Below, piece by piece: positions 33,852-41,916 of a DNA stretch of 44,200 bases. The DNA lies in the NCBI GenBank assembly GCA_034439735.1, contig JAWXAX010000067.1, positions 1-44,200 on the forward strand, read 5' to 3'. Both the position numbers and the translations under genes were made by a program. The notes below the pieces were generated by a model, which saw only the letters and a list, made by a program, of their open reading frames with translations, searched no databases and was not told the origin of the DNA. Source of the stretch: Rhodothermales bacterium. Its GTDB lineage: Bacteria > Bacteroidota > Rhodothermia > Rhodothermales > JAHQVL01. Position 1 is the stretch's first letter. Each line of letters opens with the position of its first letter.

Positions 33852-34757
33852 TCAATCGATCCGCCAGTCGAGCATGCGCTCCTGGTCAAACAGGAAACGC
33901 CCCTGAAACGGTCGGCCGCTCAGGAGATACGGCATCCAGATCCGATCATCCTCCCACATTTCTTCGTAGGGGATCGCGTCCATATCGGTCCAGAGCGGGA
34001 CTGCCTCATCGGTTTCTGTAGGCTCGCCGATGAGTCCCCCGGCGCGGAAGACATGGACGTGGATCGAGTAGCCGTCGACAAACTGAAACCTCAGTTCGCC
34101 GCCTTTCTCCAGGGTCGTGGGGGTGACGAGCAGTTCTTCCTGGACCTCGCGGATGGCGCCCTCATGCGGGGCCTCGCCGAACTCGAGCCGGCCGCCCGGG
34201 CCGTTGATTTTCCCTGCACCGAGGCCTCTTTTTTTGCGGATCAACAAGACCTTCCCGTCCTGCACGACAAACAGCAACGTCGCCGGATCCACGGGCCGCC
34301 AGACGTTCCAGTCGATGTCCGCCAGAGTGGTGGCCGCGAGGACCAGCTCGGCCCTCAACGCGTCGAGACGGTCGTGAATGTCGTGCGGCAGGGCCGTATC
34401 AGGGTTGCGCAGCACTTCGGCGTACAGGGCGTGGGCATGTTGAAGCCAGCGTTGCGCCTCCGCGCGCCCGGCTTCCCCCCGCTCGAGCAGCACCAGCTGA
34501 CCCCGCTCGTTCAGCAAATCCGCCAGCGCCAGCGCCTTCTCCCCACTCCATCCGCCGAGCTCCCGACACCGGGCCAGCAACGCGATCCGGTGGAGCGCGT
34601 CGAGCCCGCCGGCATCGAGACCGAGCAGATCCCGTAACGCCTCGTCGATCTCCCGGCGCGCTTCGTCGTACGCATGCATGCTTTTATGAAACAGGACGCG
34701 CGCCAGGACCTGGACGAGTTGCTGGATCTGCCGCAGTATGGTGTCGCGGGAAAACAT
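33852..34757 (-). CDS. two-domain protein: helical N-terminal domain plus MTH1-like Nudix hydrolase
   Basis: A 301-residue protein. Residues 1 to about 150 are helical (MFSRDTILRQIQQLVQVLARVLF, many Leu/Arg/Glu), resembling the DUF6483-type domain; the resemblance is from memory of the motif and not a search. From about residue 155 a Nudix domain follows with an intact box: G-GRLEFG-E ... REVQEELLV, and the preceding GKINGPGG resembles MTH1-type 8-oxo-dGTP hydrolases. The frame is open to 34814, but ATG at 34757 fits best, since it lies 1 nt past the stop of the membrane-protein gene at 34759 (translational coupling). Role: probably sanitising oxidised nucleotides or another NDP-X, unproven. 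Confidence 0.83.
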   Translation of the reverse strand: MFSRDTILRQIQQLVQVLARVLFHKSMHAYDEARREIDEALRDLLGLDAGGLDALHRIALLARCRELGGWSGEKALALADLLNERGQLVLLERGEAGRAEAQRWLQHAHALYAEVLRNPDTALPHDIHDRLDALRAELVLAATTLADIDWNVWRPVDPATLLFVVQDGKVLLIRKKRGLGAGKINGPGGRLEFGEAPHEGAIREVQEELLVTPTTLEKGGELRFQFVDGYSIHVHVFRAGGLIGEPTETDEAVPLWTDMDAIPYEEMWEDDRIWMPYLLSGRPFQGRFLFDQERMLDWRID

Positions 34758-34758
34758 A

Positions 34759-35034
34759 TCAGGGAGAGGGATCGGTTGGAGGTGCCGGCCGGCGCAGCGC
34801 CCGCGCCACGCCATACAGACTTATGAGCACCCAGAAGGCCTCGACGATAAATGCGGACAGATTAAACGCATAATGGAGCGAAACCAGCACACCCGCCGCT
34901 CCCGCGGCATTGATGGCGGAGTATGCCAGGCTGTCGCTGCGGAGCCGGCCGATCTGCAGCAACGCATACGCCACCAGAATCGCCGCAACGCCGGCCAGCC
35001 CTACGATATCGTACCACGCATGTGAAATCGTCAT
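34759..35034 (-). CDS. small membrane protein, CBU_0592-like, 91 aa
   Basis: A 91-residue protein with about three predicted helices (IVGLAGVAAILVAYALLQIG, SAINAAGAAGVLVSLHYAF, FIVEAFWVLISLYGVARAL). The layout, with LLQIGRLRSDSLAYSAIN in the first loop and a Trp-containing last helix, matches the small CBU_0592-like membrane family of unknown function. It is coupled to the Nudix gene downstream, whose ATG lies 1 nt past its stop. A shared function is suggested only by this coupling. Confidence 0.72.
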   Translation of the reverse strand: MTISHAWYDIVGLAGVAAILVAYALLQIGRLRSDSLAYSAINAAGAAGVLVSLHYAFNLSAFIVEAFWVLISLYGVARALRRPAPPTDPSP

Positions 35035-35085
35035 CCCTCCTCGTAATCATGCCAGGCATCCGGTTAATGCGCCCCTCAGGGCCCC

Positions 35086-35113
35086 TTAACCCTTGAACCT
35101 TGAACCTAAAACC
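35086..35113. repeat. 7-base-periodic words, TTAACCC/TTGAACC type
   Basis: Four consecutive 7-base words TTAACCC, TTGAACC, TTGAACC, TAAAACC without gaps, in the intergenic space between divergent genes (35034 and 35191). Confidence 0.75.
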
Positions 35114-35164
35114 GTTAGAATAGGTGCCGGCCGCCCACGAAAGCAAGCCGGCCCCACGACCCGG

Positions 35165-35192
35165 CCCTCACCCCTCGCCTCTCACGTCTCAT
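35165..35192 (+). repeat. 7-base-periodic words, CCCTCAC type, running into a start codon
   Basis: Four consecutive 7-base words CCCTCAC, CCCTCGC, CTCTCAC, GTCTCAT; the last two bases belong to the ATG of the dehydrogenase gene. The word family resembles the inverse of TGACGAG/AGATGAG/GGGATGA at 33743-33763, upstream of the Nudix gene on the other strand. Confidence 0.6.
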
Positions 35193-37296
35193 GCGTTTCG
35201 TTTCGATAGTGTTCTTGCTCCTGGTAACCATCGTAGCGGCCTGTGCGCAGAAACCGTCCAGATATCCTGACCCACTTTCGCCGGAGGATGCCCTCGCTTC
35301 CTTCGAACTCGTCGAGGGGTTCACGGTGTCCGTCTTTGCCGCCGAGCCGGCCGTGGCGGACCCTGTCGAACTCGTGTTCGATGAACGCGGCCGTGCCTGG
35401 GTGGTGGAGATGCCGGACTACCCCGACAAGCCGGCGCTCGGCCAGGGCCGTAGCCGCATCGTACTCCTCACCGACACCGACGGCGACGGCCGGGCCGACC
35501 GCCGCACCGTATTTGCCGACAACCTCTCCGAAGCCACCAGTGTCCTCCCCTGGAAAAATGGCCTGATCGTCACCGCCGCGCCGGACATCCTTTACCTGGT
35601 CGACTCGGACGGCGACGACCGCGCGGACAGTCGTGACATCCTCTTCACGGGTTTCTTCGAGAACAATTCGGAAGCCCAGATCACCAATCTGAGGCTCAAC
35701 CCGGACGGCTGGATCTACGCCGCCAACTTCGGGCAGGCCGGCACCATCACCTCGCCGCTGCTCCCCGGCGTCATGGTGCATGTCCAGGGCGCTGATTTCC
35801 GCTTTCGGCTGGACCCGCCCCGCTTCGAGCCGGCCGCCGGCCCCACCCAGTTTGGCCAGGCCGTCGACGCCTGGGGAAACCGATTCGGCACCCACAACAC
35901 GCAGCACATCAACCAGTTCGTCATCCCCTGGCACTACCTGCACCGACACCCGCACCTGCGGTCCGCCGCCAGCATCGTGAACATCTCCGACCACGACCTG
36001 CGGATGTACCAGCGCACGCCGGCCCCCTACTGGCGCGCCACACGCACCGCCCGCCGGCAACAACAATACGACGAAGCCGGCTCGGGCCGCGTCGAATACG
36101 CCGCCGATCATTTCACCGGCTCCTCCGGGGGCACCGTGTACGATGGCGACCTGTTCCCCGAACGGTACCGCGGGGCGGTGTTCACCGGCGACGTCGCCGG
36201 CAACCTGGTCCACCGAGACTCGCTGGGCGAAAAGGCCGGCAGCCCGGAGTTTATCGCCAAGCGCCCGTTCGACGAACAGGAGCGGGAGTTTATGGCCTCG
36301 ACGGACCCCTGGTTCCGGCCGGCCCACTTCACCATCGGCCCCGATGGCGCGCTGTATATCGTGGACATGTACCGCCAACACATTGAAACACCGGTGTCGA
36401 TTCCGGAGGACTTGAAGGAGGATATGGACTTCTACGCCGGCGAGGACCGCGGCCGGCTCTTCCGCATTGCCCCGACCGGCGCCGCCCCGACACCATTCGT
36501 CTCGCTCCACGACGCCTCGACGGCCAACCTCGTCGCCGAGCTGGCGCACCCGAACGGCTGGCGCCGGCGTACGGCGCAGCGGCTGCTCCTCGAACGCGAC
36601 GATCCCGCGGCCATCGACCCCCTTCGCGCCACCCTGGCCGGCCACGACGCGCCGGCACGTCTCCTAGCGCTTTATTTGCTCGACGCCCTCGACGCCCTCC
36701 GCGAGACTGATATCCGCGCCACTTTCCAGGATGCCGAAGCGGGGATCCGCATCCACGCCCTCCGGTTGTCGGAGGCGTATCCGGCGCTCGCTTCCGATGC
36801 CCTGGCCCTGCTCGAGGACCCTACTCCCCGGGTGGCGATGCAGGCCGCGCTCTCGGCCGGCGATCGCACGGGCCGGACCGTCACGGATGCGCTGGCCGGC
36901 TTCGTGGAACGCCATGCCGGCGACCGCTGGATGCGCCTCGCCGTCGTCAGCGCCCCCCCCGGCGCTTCACACAGCATGCTGGCCGCCCTGGAACGCCGCG
37001 GCTTTTTCAACGTGCAGGACCCCGCACGCGCGGCGTTCCTGCAAGAAACCGCCAGCGTGCTTACGGCCCGCAGCGATGCGGATGAGCTGAATCGGTTCAT
37101 CGACTTCCTGGTGGATCACCCGGAGCCGTTCTGGCTCGCCGCCGGCTTCACGGGGATGAAGGAAGGCCACAAAGCCGGAACCACCCTCCCACTCAACGAC
37201 CGCGCCGCAGACAACTTGCAGGCATTTATCCGCTCATCCTCCGAGATCGTTCAACAACTCGCCGGCGACATCCTGGCGCTCACCCCGACGCGCTGA
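35191..37296 (+). CDS. PVC-type membrane-bound dehydrogenase lipoprotein, without cytochrome c domain
   Basis: A 701-residue exported lipoprotein: signal sequence and lipobox end at Cys18 (IVAAC). Residues about 35-425 form a beta-propeller of the type called putative membrane-bound dehydrogenase in Planctomycetes (Piru_Ver_Nterm): GFTVSVFAAEP, FDERGRAWVVEMPDYP, GPDGALYIVDMYRQHIE. Two DxDxDGxxD-type calcium loops occur (DTDGDGRADR, DSDGDDRADS). Residues about 445-700 are HEAT-like helical repeats. The only cysteine in the chain is Cys18, so the heme c domain (CxxCH) that usually closes these proteins is missing. A HiPIP gene follows after 4 nt and could be the electron acceptor. Substrate unknown, probably a sugar or alcohol in the periplasm or at the surface. 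Confidence 0.85.
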   Translation: MRFVSIVFLLLVTIVAACAQKPSRYPDPLSPEDALASFELVEGFTVSVFAAEPAVADPVELVFDERGRAWVVEMPDYPDKPALGQGRSRIVLLTDTDGDGRADRRTVFADNLSEATSVLPWKNGLIVTAAPDILYLVDSDGDDRADSRDILFTGFFENNSEAQITNLRLNPDGWIYAANFGQAGTITSPLLPGVMVHVQGADFRFRLDPPRFEPAAGPTQFGQAVDAWGNRFGTHNTQHINQFVIPWHYLHRHPHLRSAASIVNISDHDLRMYQRTPAPYWRATRTARRQQQYDEAGSGRVEYAADHFTGSSGGTVYDGDLFPERYRGAVFTGDVAGNLVHRDSLGEKAGSPEFIAKRPFDEQEREFMASTDPWFRPAHFTIGPDGALYIVDMYRQHIETPVSIPEDLKEDMDFYAGEDRGRLFRIAPTGAAPTPFVSLHDASTANLVAELAHPNGWRRRTAQRLLLERDDPAAIDPLRATLAGHDAPARLLALYLLDALDALRETDIRATFQDAEAGIRIHALRLSEAYPALASDALALLEDPTPRVAMQAALSAGDRTGRTVTDALAGFVERHAGDRWMRLAVVSAPPGASHSMLAALERRGFFNVQDPARAAFLQETASVLTARSDADELNRFIDFLVDHPEPFWLAAGFTGMKEGHKAGTTLPLNDRAADNLQAFIRSSSEIVQQLAGDILALTPTR

Positions 37297-37300
37297 ACCC

Positions 37301-37621
37301 ATGGCAGCCACCGCCCAGAATCCCTCTCGCCGCCGCTTTCTAGCCACGATTGCCGGCGGAGCCACCCTGGCCGGCTGCCGACCCGAAGCCGCGCCGGCCG
37401 ACCCTTGCATGGACGTCCGCTCCCTCTCTGACGCCGACCGCCAGACGCGAACCGCCACCAATTACGTGGCCCAAACCGCGCTCCCGGATCAGCGCTGCGA
37501 CACCTGTCAGTTCTGGTTGCCCCCAACCCCGGGTTCAACCTGCGGGGGCTGCGTGGTGGTGAAAGGCACGATCCACCCCGAAGGACATTGCACGTCGTGG
37601 GCCCCCGTGGCAGTCGGTTAG
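37301..37621 (+). CDS. high-potential iron-sulfur protein (HiPIP), Tat-exported
   Basis: A 106-residue protein. A twin-arginine signal (SRRRFLATIAGG) is followed by LAGC26, a possible lipobox. The mature part has HiPIP-like cysteines: C66 and C69 (RCDTCQFW), C84 and C97 (GCVVVKGTIHPEGHCTSW), which fit C-x2-C-x14-C-x12-C for one [4Fe-4S] cluster; C36 and C81 are additional. HiPIPs carry single electrons in the periplasm at high potential. It starts 4 nt after the dehydrogenase stop, so the pair is surely co-transcribed. The stop overlaps by 4 bases tail-to-tail with the amidohydrolase gene on the minus strand. Confidence 0.9.
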   Translation: MAATAQNPSRRRFLATIAGGATLAGCRPEAAPADPCMDVRSLSDADRQTRTATNYVAQTALPDQRCDTCQFWLPPTPGSTCGGCVVVKGTIHPEGHCTSWAPVAVG

Positions 37622-38592
37622 GGAGTTACCGGGACCAGGCGAAGCGCATTCCCCGCAAGGATCTTCGTGAGCACGTCGACCGGAAGGTTGAGGTGGGTGA
37701 GCAGATCGTACATCCGGTTGTCGAAGGCGTCGCGGCCGAAGAAGAGGCGGTCCTGATAGTCGATCATAAACTGGCGCGTAAACGCGAGGTCGCGAGAGAG
37801 GGCCGTATGGGCCGAGCCGGCGGAGAGGTCGCAGTTCAGGTTCGGGTAACGATCGAGGTATTGGAGGAGCAGGCCTTTGCGCACCACCGGTTTGCCGGCG
37901 GGGTATTGCTCCGTGGCCACGTCCGCGTCTTCCGAAATTTCACGCCAGAATCCCGGGGCGTGCCCCAGAAACTGCGTTCCGGGGCAGAGGCGCAGCGCCG
38001 GCTCCATCGTCTCCAGATCGCCCCCATACCACCATTGCCGGTCGGCGGGTACCGCGTGACGGGGGAACGTCACATCCAGATGGAAGATAACGGGCAGGCC
38101 GAGTTCGCCGGCGTAATGAAAGAGGCGCAGGGCATCCGGATCGTCGTAACGCATGCGGAGCTTGAATTCCCCAAACACCCGCACACGATGGATGTCGACC
38201 GCCGCCTTTAGTTTCGCGTGGGCATACGGATCGCGGGGATCGACGGTCGTCCCCGGAATAAACCGATCGGGGTACCGCTCGGCGAGTTCGATGACATCGG
38301 CGAAGGTGATGCCAACACCGGTAGGGTTGTTGGTGGCGTAGTAGTTCGGGGAGATCTCGCGCTCAGGCGCTTCCCAGCTAATGAGCCACGCCATATCGAT
38401 GCCGGCGGCGTCCATGTTCTCGATCGTCCGCGCTCCGTTGAATCCGAGCCAGCGCGGGTGGCAGTGTACATCGATGACGCGCGGGGACGCGCGGGGTATC
38501 GAGAGCGGCCAAACGGCGCCAAGAAGAGCGGCGCTGCCAAGGTGTAGAAACGAACGGCGATTATACGCCGGCGCGGTATCCGGGCTACTCAT
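37618..38592 (-). CDS. Tat-exported metal-dependent amidohydrolase (Amidohydro_2)
   Basis: A 324-residue TIM-barrel hydrolase. A twin-arginine signal (NRRSFLHLGSAALLGAVW) directs it to the periplasm after folding. Metal ligands appear in order: H-x-H in VIDVHCHP, His in PVIFHLDVTF, His in FLGHAPG and Asp in FFGRDAFDN. This fits the amidohydrolase 2 group, which includes hydrolases, lactonases and decarboxylases; the substrate cannot be told. The frame opens with TTG at 38598, but ATG 38592 (MSSPDTAPAYNRRSF) is preferred. It lies 12 nt after the hypothetical gene at 38605 and meets the HiPIP gene tail-to-tail. Confidence 0.87.
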   Translation of the reverse strand: MSSPDTAPAYNRRSFLHLGSAALLGAVWPLSIPRASPRVIDVHCHPRWLGFNGARTIENMDAAGIDMAWLISWEAPEREISPNYYATNNPTGVGITFADVIELAERYPDRFIPGTTVDPRDPYAHAKLKAAVDIHRVRVFGEFKLRMRYDDPDALRLFHYAGELGLPVIFHLDVTFPRHAVPADRQWWYGGDLETMEPALRLCPGTQFLGHAPGFWREISEDADVATEQYPAGKPVVRKGLLLQYLDRYPNLNCDLSAGSAHTALSRDLAFTRQFMIDYQDRLFFGRDAFDNRMYDLLTHLNLPVDVLTKILAGNALRLVPVTP

Positions 38593-38604
38593 GAGCAAGT
38601 GGAA

Positions 38605-39003
38605 TCAGCCTGGTTCCAGGGGGGGATTTACTTCCAGCCAGCGTTTCGCGGACTCGCGATCCCTCAGGATCACGACCGGTTCGGGGGCGCCGACCATCAC
38701 GTGGATCGTCTTTAGGAGGACGTAGTCGACTTGCCTCCTCAAAGACACAGCCGCGCCGGGGCAATCCCTGAGGAGTGGCTGCATCTCCCTCTTGATAAAG
38801 GCCACGATGGCCAGCAGCGACTTGTAATCCACATCGAGCATATGGATCTCCACGCCGTCCCACATGTGCCGATAGGTGAGGTGAGCCCGACTCAACTCCA
38901 CCATCCGGCCTATCGCCTCCAGTATGTCTTCTCCATCCACTTCGCCGAAGAAGGCGATCGTAATGACGTGGTGATCGTGATCTACCGCATGCCAAAAGCT
39001 CAT
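38605..39003 (-). CDS. hypothetical protein, 132 aa, SpoIIAA/STAS-like layout
   Basis: A soluble 132-residue protein with no signal peptide. The start MSFWHAVDHDHHVITIAFFGEV and the following alternation of strands and helices (GEDILEAIGRMVELSR, LDVDYKSLLAIVAFIKRE) resemble STAS/SpoIIAA-like proteins, including the alternation expected for a receiver of phosphate or lipid, but no signature residue decides it. It lies 12 nt upstream of the amidohydrolase on the same strand, so the two probably form an operon. I do not assign a function. Confidence 0.62.
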   Translation of the reverse strand: MSFWHAVDHDHHVITIAFFGEVDGEDILEAIGRMVELSRAHLTYRHMWDGVEIHMLDVDYKSLLAIVAFIKREMQPLLRDCPGAAVSLRRQVDYVLLKTIHVMVGAPEPVVILRDRESAKRWLEVNPPLEPG

Positions 39004-39230
39004 AGGGTCGCGCGCAATGATTCAGGCAAAGCAGTGCCGGGTACGAGGCCGGACAAAGCGGGAGCACGTTCCAGAGGGCGCGGTGAAGGAAGGGCCGCGT
39101 GAGCAGGGAGGCGACGGCTGTTTACACGCTTGAATATAGCGGTGCAGAACACACCATCAAGTAACGCAAGTGCGCTAAAATAAGACAATGTTGCGGTGCA
39201 AATCGGACATGCACGCGGGAGTCGTGCGGA

Positions 39231-39971
39231 TCATGGCGGGATTGCGCAGGTGATGACCGCTTCCAGAAAGGCATTCGGGTTCTCCCATGGCACGCGGTGG
39301 GCTGCCCCGGGGATGATTTCGTGGCGGGCGCCCGGGATGGCCGCGACAGCGCTTTGGGCCGAGCGCGTAAAGACGGGGTCGTCGGCACCTGTCAACCACA
39401 ACGTTGGGACGTCGATCGTGCGCCCCAGATCGGGCAGCAGATCGCGTTGGCGGCCCTTCGAGTAGGCGGTGAACATCCGCGCGATGGGCTGGCGCTCCCG
39501 AGGTACTGTGTGATCGTGGCAGAGCGCCGGCCGCCCGCCGAATACGGGCTGGGCATTCCAGTCCTCCATCACCCGGTCGATGGGTTCCTCAAGGAAACGC
39601 CGGGCCCAGACGGCGTCCGTCTCACGTCGACGAACGCGGGCCTCCTCGTCGGCAAGGCCCGTGTCCGCGCCGACGAGGATGGCGCCATTCCATAGTGTCG
39701 GATCCGCGAGGAGGGCGTGCAGCGCGAGGCGGGCTCCGAGCGAATACCCCAGCACCACGCGTGCATGGGGCTCGCCTGCCACACGAACCGAAGTGGTGAA
39801 CGCCTCCGCCCACGCCTCCATCGAGTCCGCCAGTGTGGCATATAAATCCACCAGGTGGACCTTCAGGCCAGCCGCTAAGAATCGTGGAACGAAAGCCTTC
39901 CACACGGCCGGCGTCTGCAGATTGCCGTGGATAAGCCAGAGATCGGGCGCAGGCGAGGACAAGCCGGGCAA
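39231..39971 (-). CDS. alpha/beta hydrolase, MenH-like
   Basis: A 246-residue alpha/beta-hydrolase-fold protein without signal peptide. It shows the oxyanion segment LWLIHGNLQTP, the nucleophile elbow GYSLGAR (Ser96), Asp in TLWLTGADDPVF and the catalytic His in PGAAHRVPWENP. The GYSLG-x-R form and small cap domain resemble MenH (menaquinone biosynthesis), but other esterases share it, so no symbol is given. It lies 5 nt after the cyclophilin gene and is probably co-transcribed with it. The window shows no other men genes. Confidence 0.82.
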   Translation of the reverse strand: MPGLSSPAPDLWLIHGNLQTPAVWKAFVPRFLAAGLKVHLVDLYATLADSMEAWAEAFTTSVRVAGEPHARVVLGYSLGARLALHALLADPTLWNGAILVGADTGLADEEARVRRRETDAVWARRFLEEPIDRVMEDWNAQPVFGGRPALCHDHTVPRERQPIARMFTAYSKGRQRDLLPDLGRTIDVPTLWLTGADDPVFTRSAQSAVAAIPGARHEIIPGAAHRVPWENPNAFLEAVITCAIPP

Positions 39972-39976
39972 CGGGA

Positions 39977-40465
39977 TCAGGATTTAACGGCTACGCTCAC
40001 GCGCGACATCACATCCCCCTGGCGGATGGCTTCCACGATATCCTGCCCCTTCACCACCTTGCCAAACACCGTGTGTTTGCCGTTGAGGTGCGGCTGCGGG
40101 CTGTGTGTGATAAAAAACTGGCTGCCGTTGGTATTCGGGCCCGCGTTGGCCATGCTGATCACCCCGGTTTCATGGCGGAGCGGATTGCCCTTCGTCTCGT
40201 CCTCGAACTGATACCCCGGGCCGCCGCGCCCCGTCCCGGTGGGGTCGCCCGTCTGGATCATGAAATTGGGGATGACCCGGTGAAAGGTGACGCCGTCGTA
40301 AAACCCTTCGCCGGCCAGGAATGCAAAGTTATTAACCGTTTTCGGGGCGTTTTCGGCGTAGAGTTCGAGTTCTATCGTGCCGCGATTTGTCACGATCGTA
40401 GCCGTGTAGGCGGCCTTAGGATCGATCTGGACCGCCGGCGGCGTTTTCCACTGTTGGTTGCTCAT
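39977..40465 (-). CDS. ppiB: peptidyl-prolyl cis-trans isomerase, cyclophilin type
   Basis: A 162-residue cyclophilin, which speeds up cis-trans isomerisation of Xaa-Pro bonds during protein folding. All family blocks are present: [21 protein letters not shown], the catalytic Arg in [28 protein letters not shown], then [15 protein letters not shown] and [10 protein letters not shown]. No signal peptide, so cytosolic. It precedes the alpha/beta hydrolase by 5 nt. The symbol denotes the family member type and could as well be another cyclophilin paralogue. Confidence 0.9.
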   Translation of the reverse strand: MSNQQWKTPPAVQIDPKAAYTATIVTNRGTIELELYAENAPKTVNNFAFLAGEGFYDGVTFHRVIPNFMIQTGDPTGTGRGGPGYQFEDETKGNPLRHETGVISMANAGPNTNGSQFFITHSPQPHLNGKHTVFGKVVKGQDIVEAIRQGDVMSRVSVAVKS

Positions 40466-40552
40466 ACGTAAATAGAAATTGATTGGGGGAAGGGTGCAAA
40501 CGTACGGAATCGGGTACGCTGCGCCAAGTGCAGCGCGGAAAAGAGCGCGACT

Positions 40553-41890
40553 TCAGCAGCCGAGATCCAGCCTCGCGGCCGGATCGTTGGCCGGCGTGCA
40601 CTGGCCTGAGGGCAGGTTGGCCGGCGCATAACGGGCCAGGGCAGGGTCGTGCAACGCGTCCGTGAGGAACAGCGTCAGGTCCACGATCTCCTGGTCCGTC
40701 AGGTCCAGCGGCCGAAAGAACACCGGGGCACGCTCCACCGGCAGGTCGACGGCGGGGATCGCGTCATTATAATACTCAACCACCTCACGCAGCGACGTAA
40801 ACGACCCGCCGTGGCCATAAAAAGGGCTGTCTTTGAGGTTGTACAACTGGGGGACTTTGAATTTGAATTCGTCGTCCACCTGCCCCGTAAACCCACCGCG
40901 ACCCAGGGACGACACGTCATCGCCGAGCACGCCGGCGCCTTCCAAGTCGGGCATCCCCAGCGCATAAAACGCCATCTGGTTGAGAGCGGGGCCCGTGTGG
41001 CAGGTCTCGCAGCCGGCCTTGTCGAAGAAGAGGATCGCACCGCGTTTCTCGGCGTCGCTCATAGCGTCCGTCTCGCCGCGGAGCCACCGCTGAAACGGCG
41101 CCTGGTCCGCCATGAGGGTGCGCTCGTACGCGGCGATAGCCAGCCCCATGGACTCGACCGTGACGGGCTGCCCGGGAAAGGCCTGCTCCCAGAGGTCGGC
41201 ATAGGCGTCATTGGATTCTACAATCGACTGCGACAGGTCGTCCATCCGGTGTTTCGTCAGAGCCGCGATGGCCTGGGTTTCGAGGCCGTCGTACCCCAGC
41301 CTGTTGACTTCGTGGAAGGGGTCGCCCTCCCACGCTGCTTCGGTACCCCGGTTTGGGCCGCGGGCGCCGGAATCGCCGGCCCAGCCCATGACATCCTGAA
41401 ACGCACTATTGAGGACCGACGGGGAGCGGATGCCCTGCACGTCGAGATCGGGCACGCCATAGGCCATATTGCGCGTCCGTCCTTCGCCATTTTGTCCCCA
41501 CCCGGAACCGCCCTCTCCGATGGCCTGGCGCCGGCCCGCCGCGAAGCCCGCGCCGGCGTGATGGCAGGTGGCGCACGCGTAGGTGCCCGCTCCCGCCGGG
41601 TTGCGCCATGTGGTCGCCAGCGCGGTTTCGTGGAACAACAACTGGCCGAGTTCGACCTTCTGGGCCGTGATCGGGTTGGCGGGATCCTGCGGTATCGAGG
41701 CGTACTCGTCGCCCGCCGGCAGCACGAAGTTGTCGAGACGGCGCTGCCCTCCGATCGTGATGATCTCCGTGAGGGTGGCATCCAGATCGATATCCGTGGG
41801 CGGTTCGGACGACGTGGCGTCGCAGCCGGCCAGCCATGCGCTCGAAACGAGCATGCAGGCCATTCCGATCGCAGCGAGACGGTGGTTCAT
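40553..41890 (-). CDS. di-heme cytochrome c peroxidase/MauG-family lipoprotein
   Basis: A 445-residue exported lipoprotein: signal and lipobox end at Cys23 (WLAGC). Two heme c sites are visible, C106-x2-C109-H110 (CATCHH) and C294-x2-C297-H298 (CETCH), with blocks typical of the family (LGQLLFHETAL, IRSPSVLNSAFQ, AYERTLM, KVPQLYNL, GHGGSFTSLREVVEYYN). The family reduces hydrogen peroxide or oxidises proteins or other substrates in the periplasm. The last residue is also Cys. It is co-directional with the fibronectin-III lipoprotein gene, whose stop is 26 nt upstream. A further redox protein in this stretch, together with the HiPIP and the dehydrogenase-like proteins. Confidence 0.92.
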   Translation of the reverse strand: MNHRLAAIGMACMLVSSAWLAGCDATSSEPPTDIDLDATLTEIITIGGQRRLDNFVLPAGDEYASIPQDPANPITAQKVELGQLLFHETALATTWRNPAGAGTYACATCHHAGAGFAAGRRQAIGEGGSGWGQNGEGRTRNMAYGVPDLDVQGIRSPSVLNSAFQDVMGWAGDSGARGPNRGTEAAWEGDPFHEVNRLGYDGLETQAIAALTKHRMDDLSQSIVESNDAYADLWEQAFPGQPVTVESMGLAIAAYERTLMADQAPFQRWLRGETDAMSDAEKRGAILFFDKAGCETCHTGPALNQMAFYALGMPDLEGAGVLGDDVSSLGRGGFTGQVDDEFKFKVPQLYNLKDSPFYGHGGSFTSLREVVEYYNDAIPAVDLPVERAPVFFRPLDLTDQEIVDLTLFLTDALHDPALARYAPANLPSGQCTPANDPAARLDLGC

Positions 41891-41916
41891 GATAGGCCGG
41901 AAGTCGCTTGTTCCGA

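Noticed and set aside
29878-35034. Integrative element with attachment sites at tRNA-Leu
   Set aside because: No integrase and no duplicate of the tRNA 3' end were seen, so only the unusual composition is reported.
35182-36645. 487-codon open frame on the minus strand
   Set aside because: Antisense to the dehydrogenase lipoprotein, which has signal peptide and family motifs.
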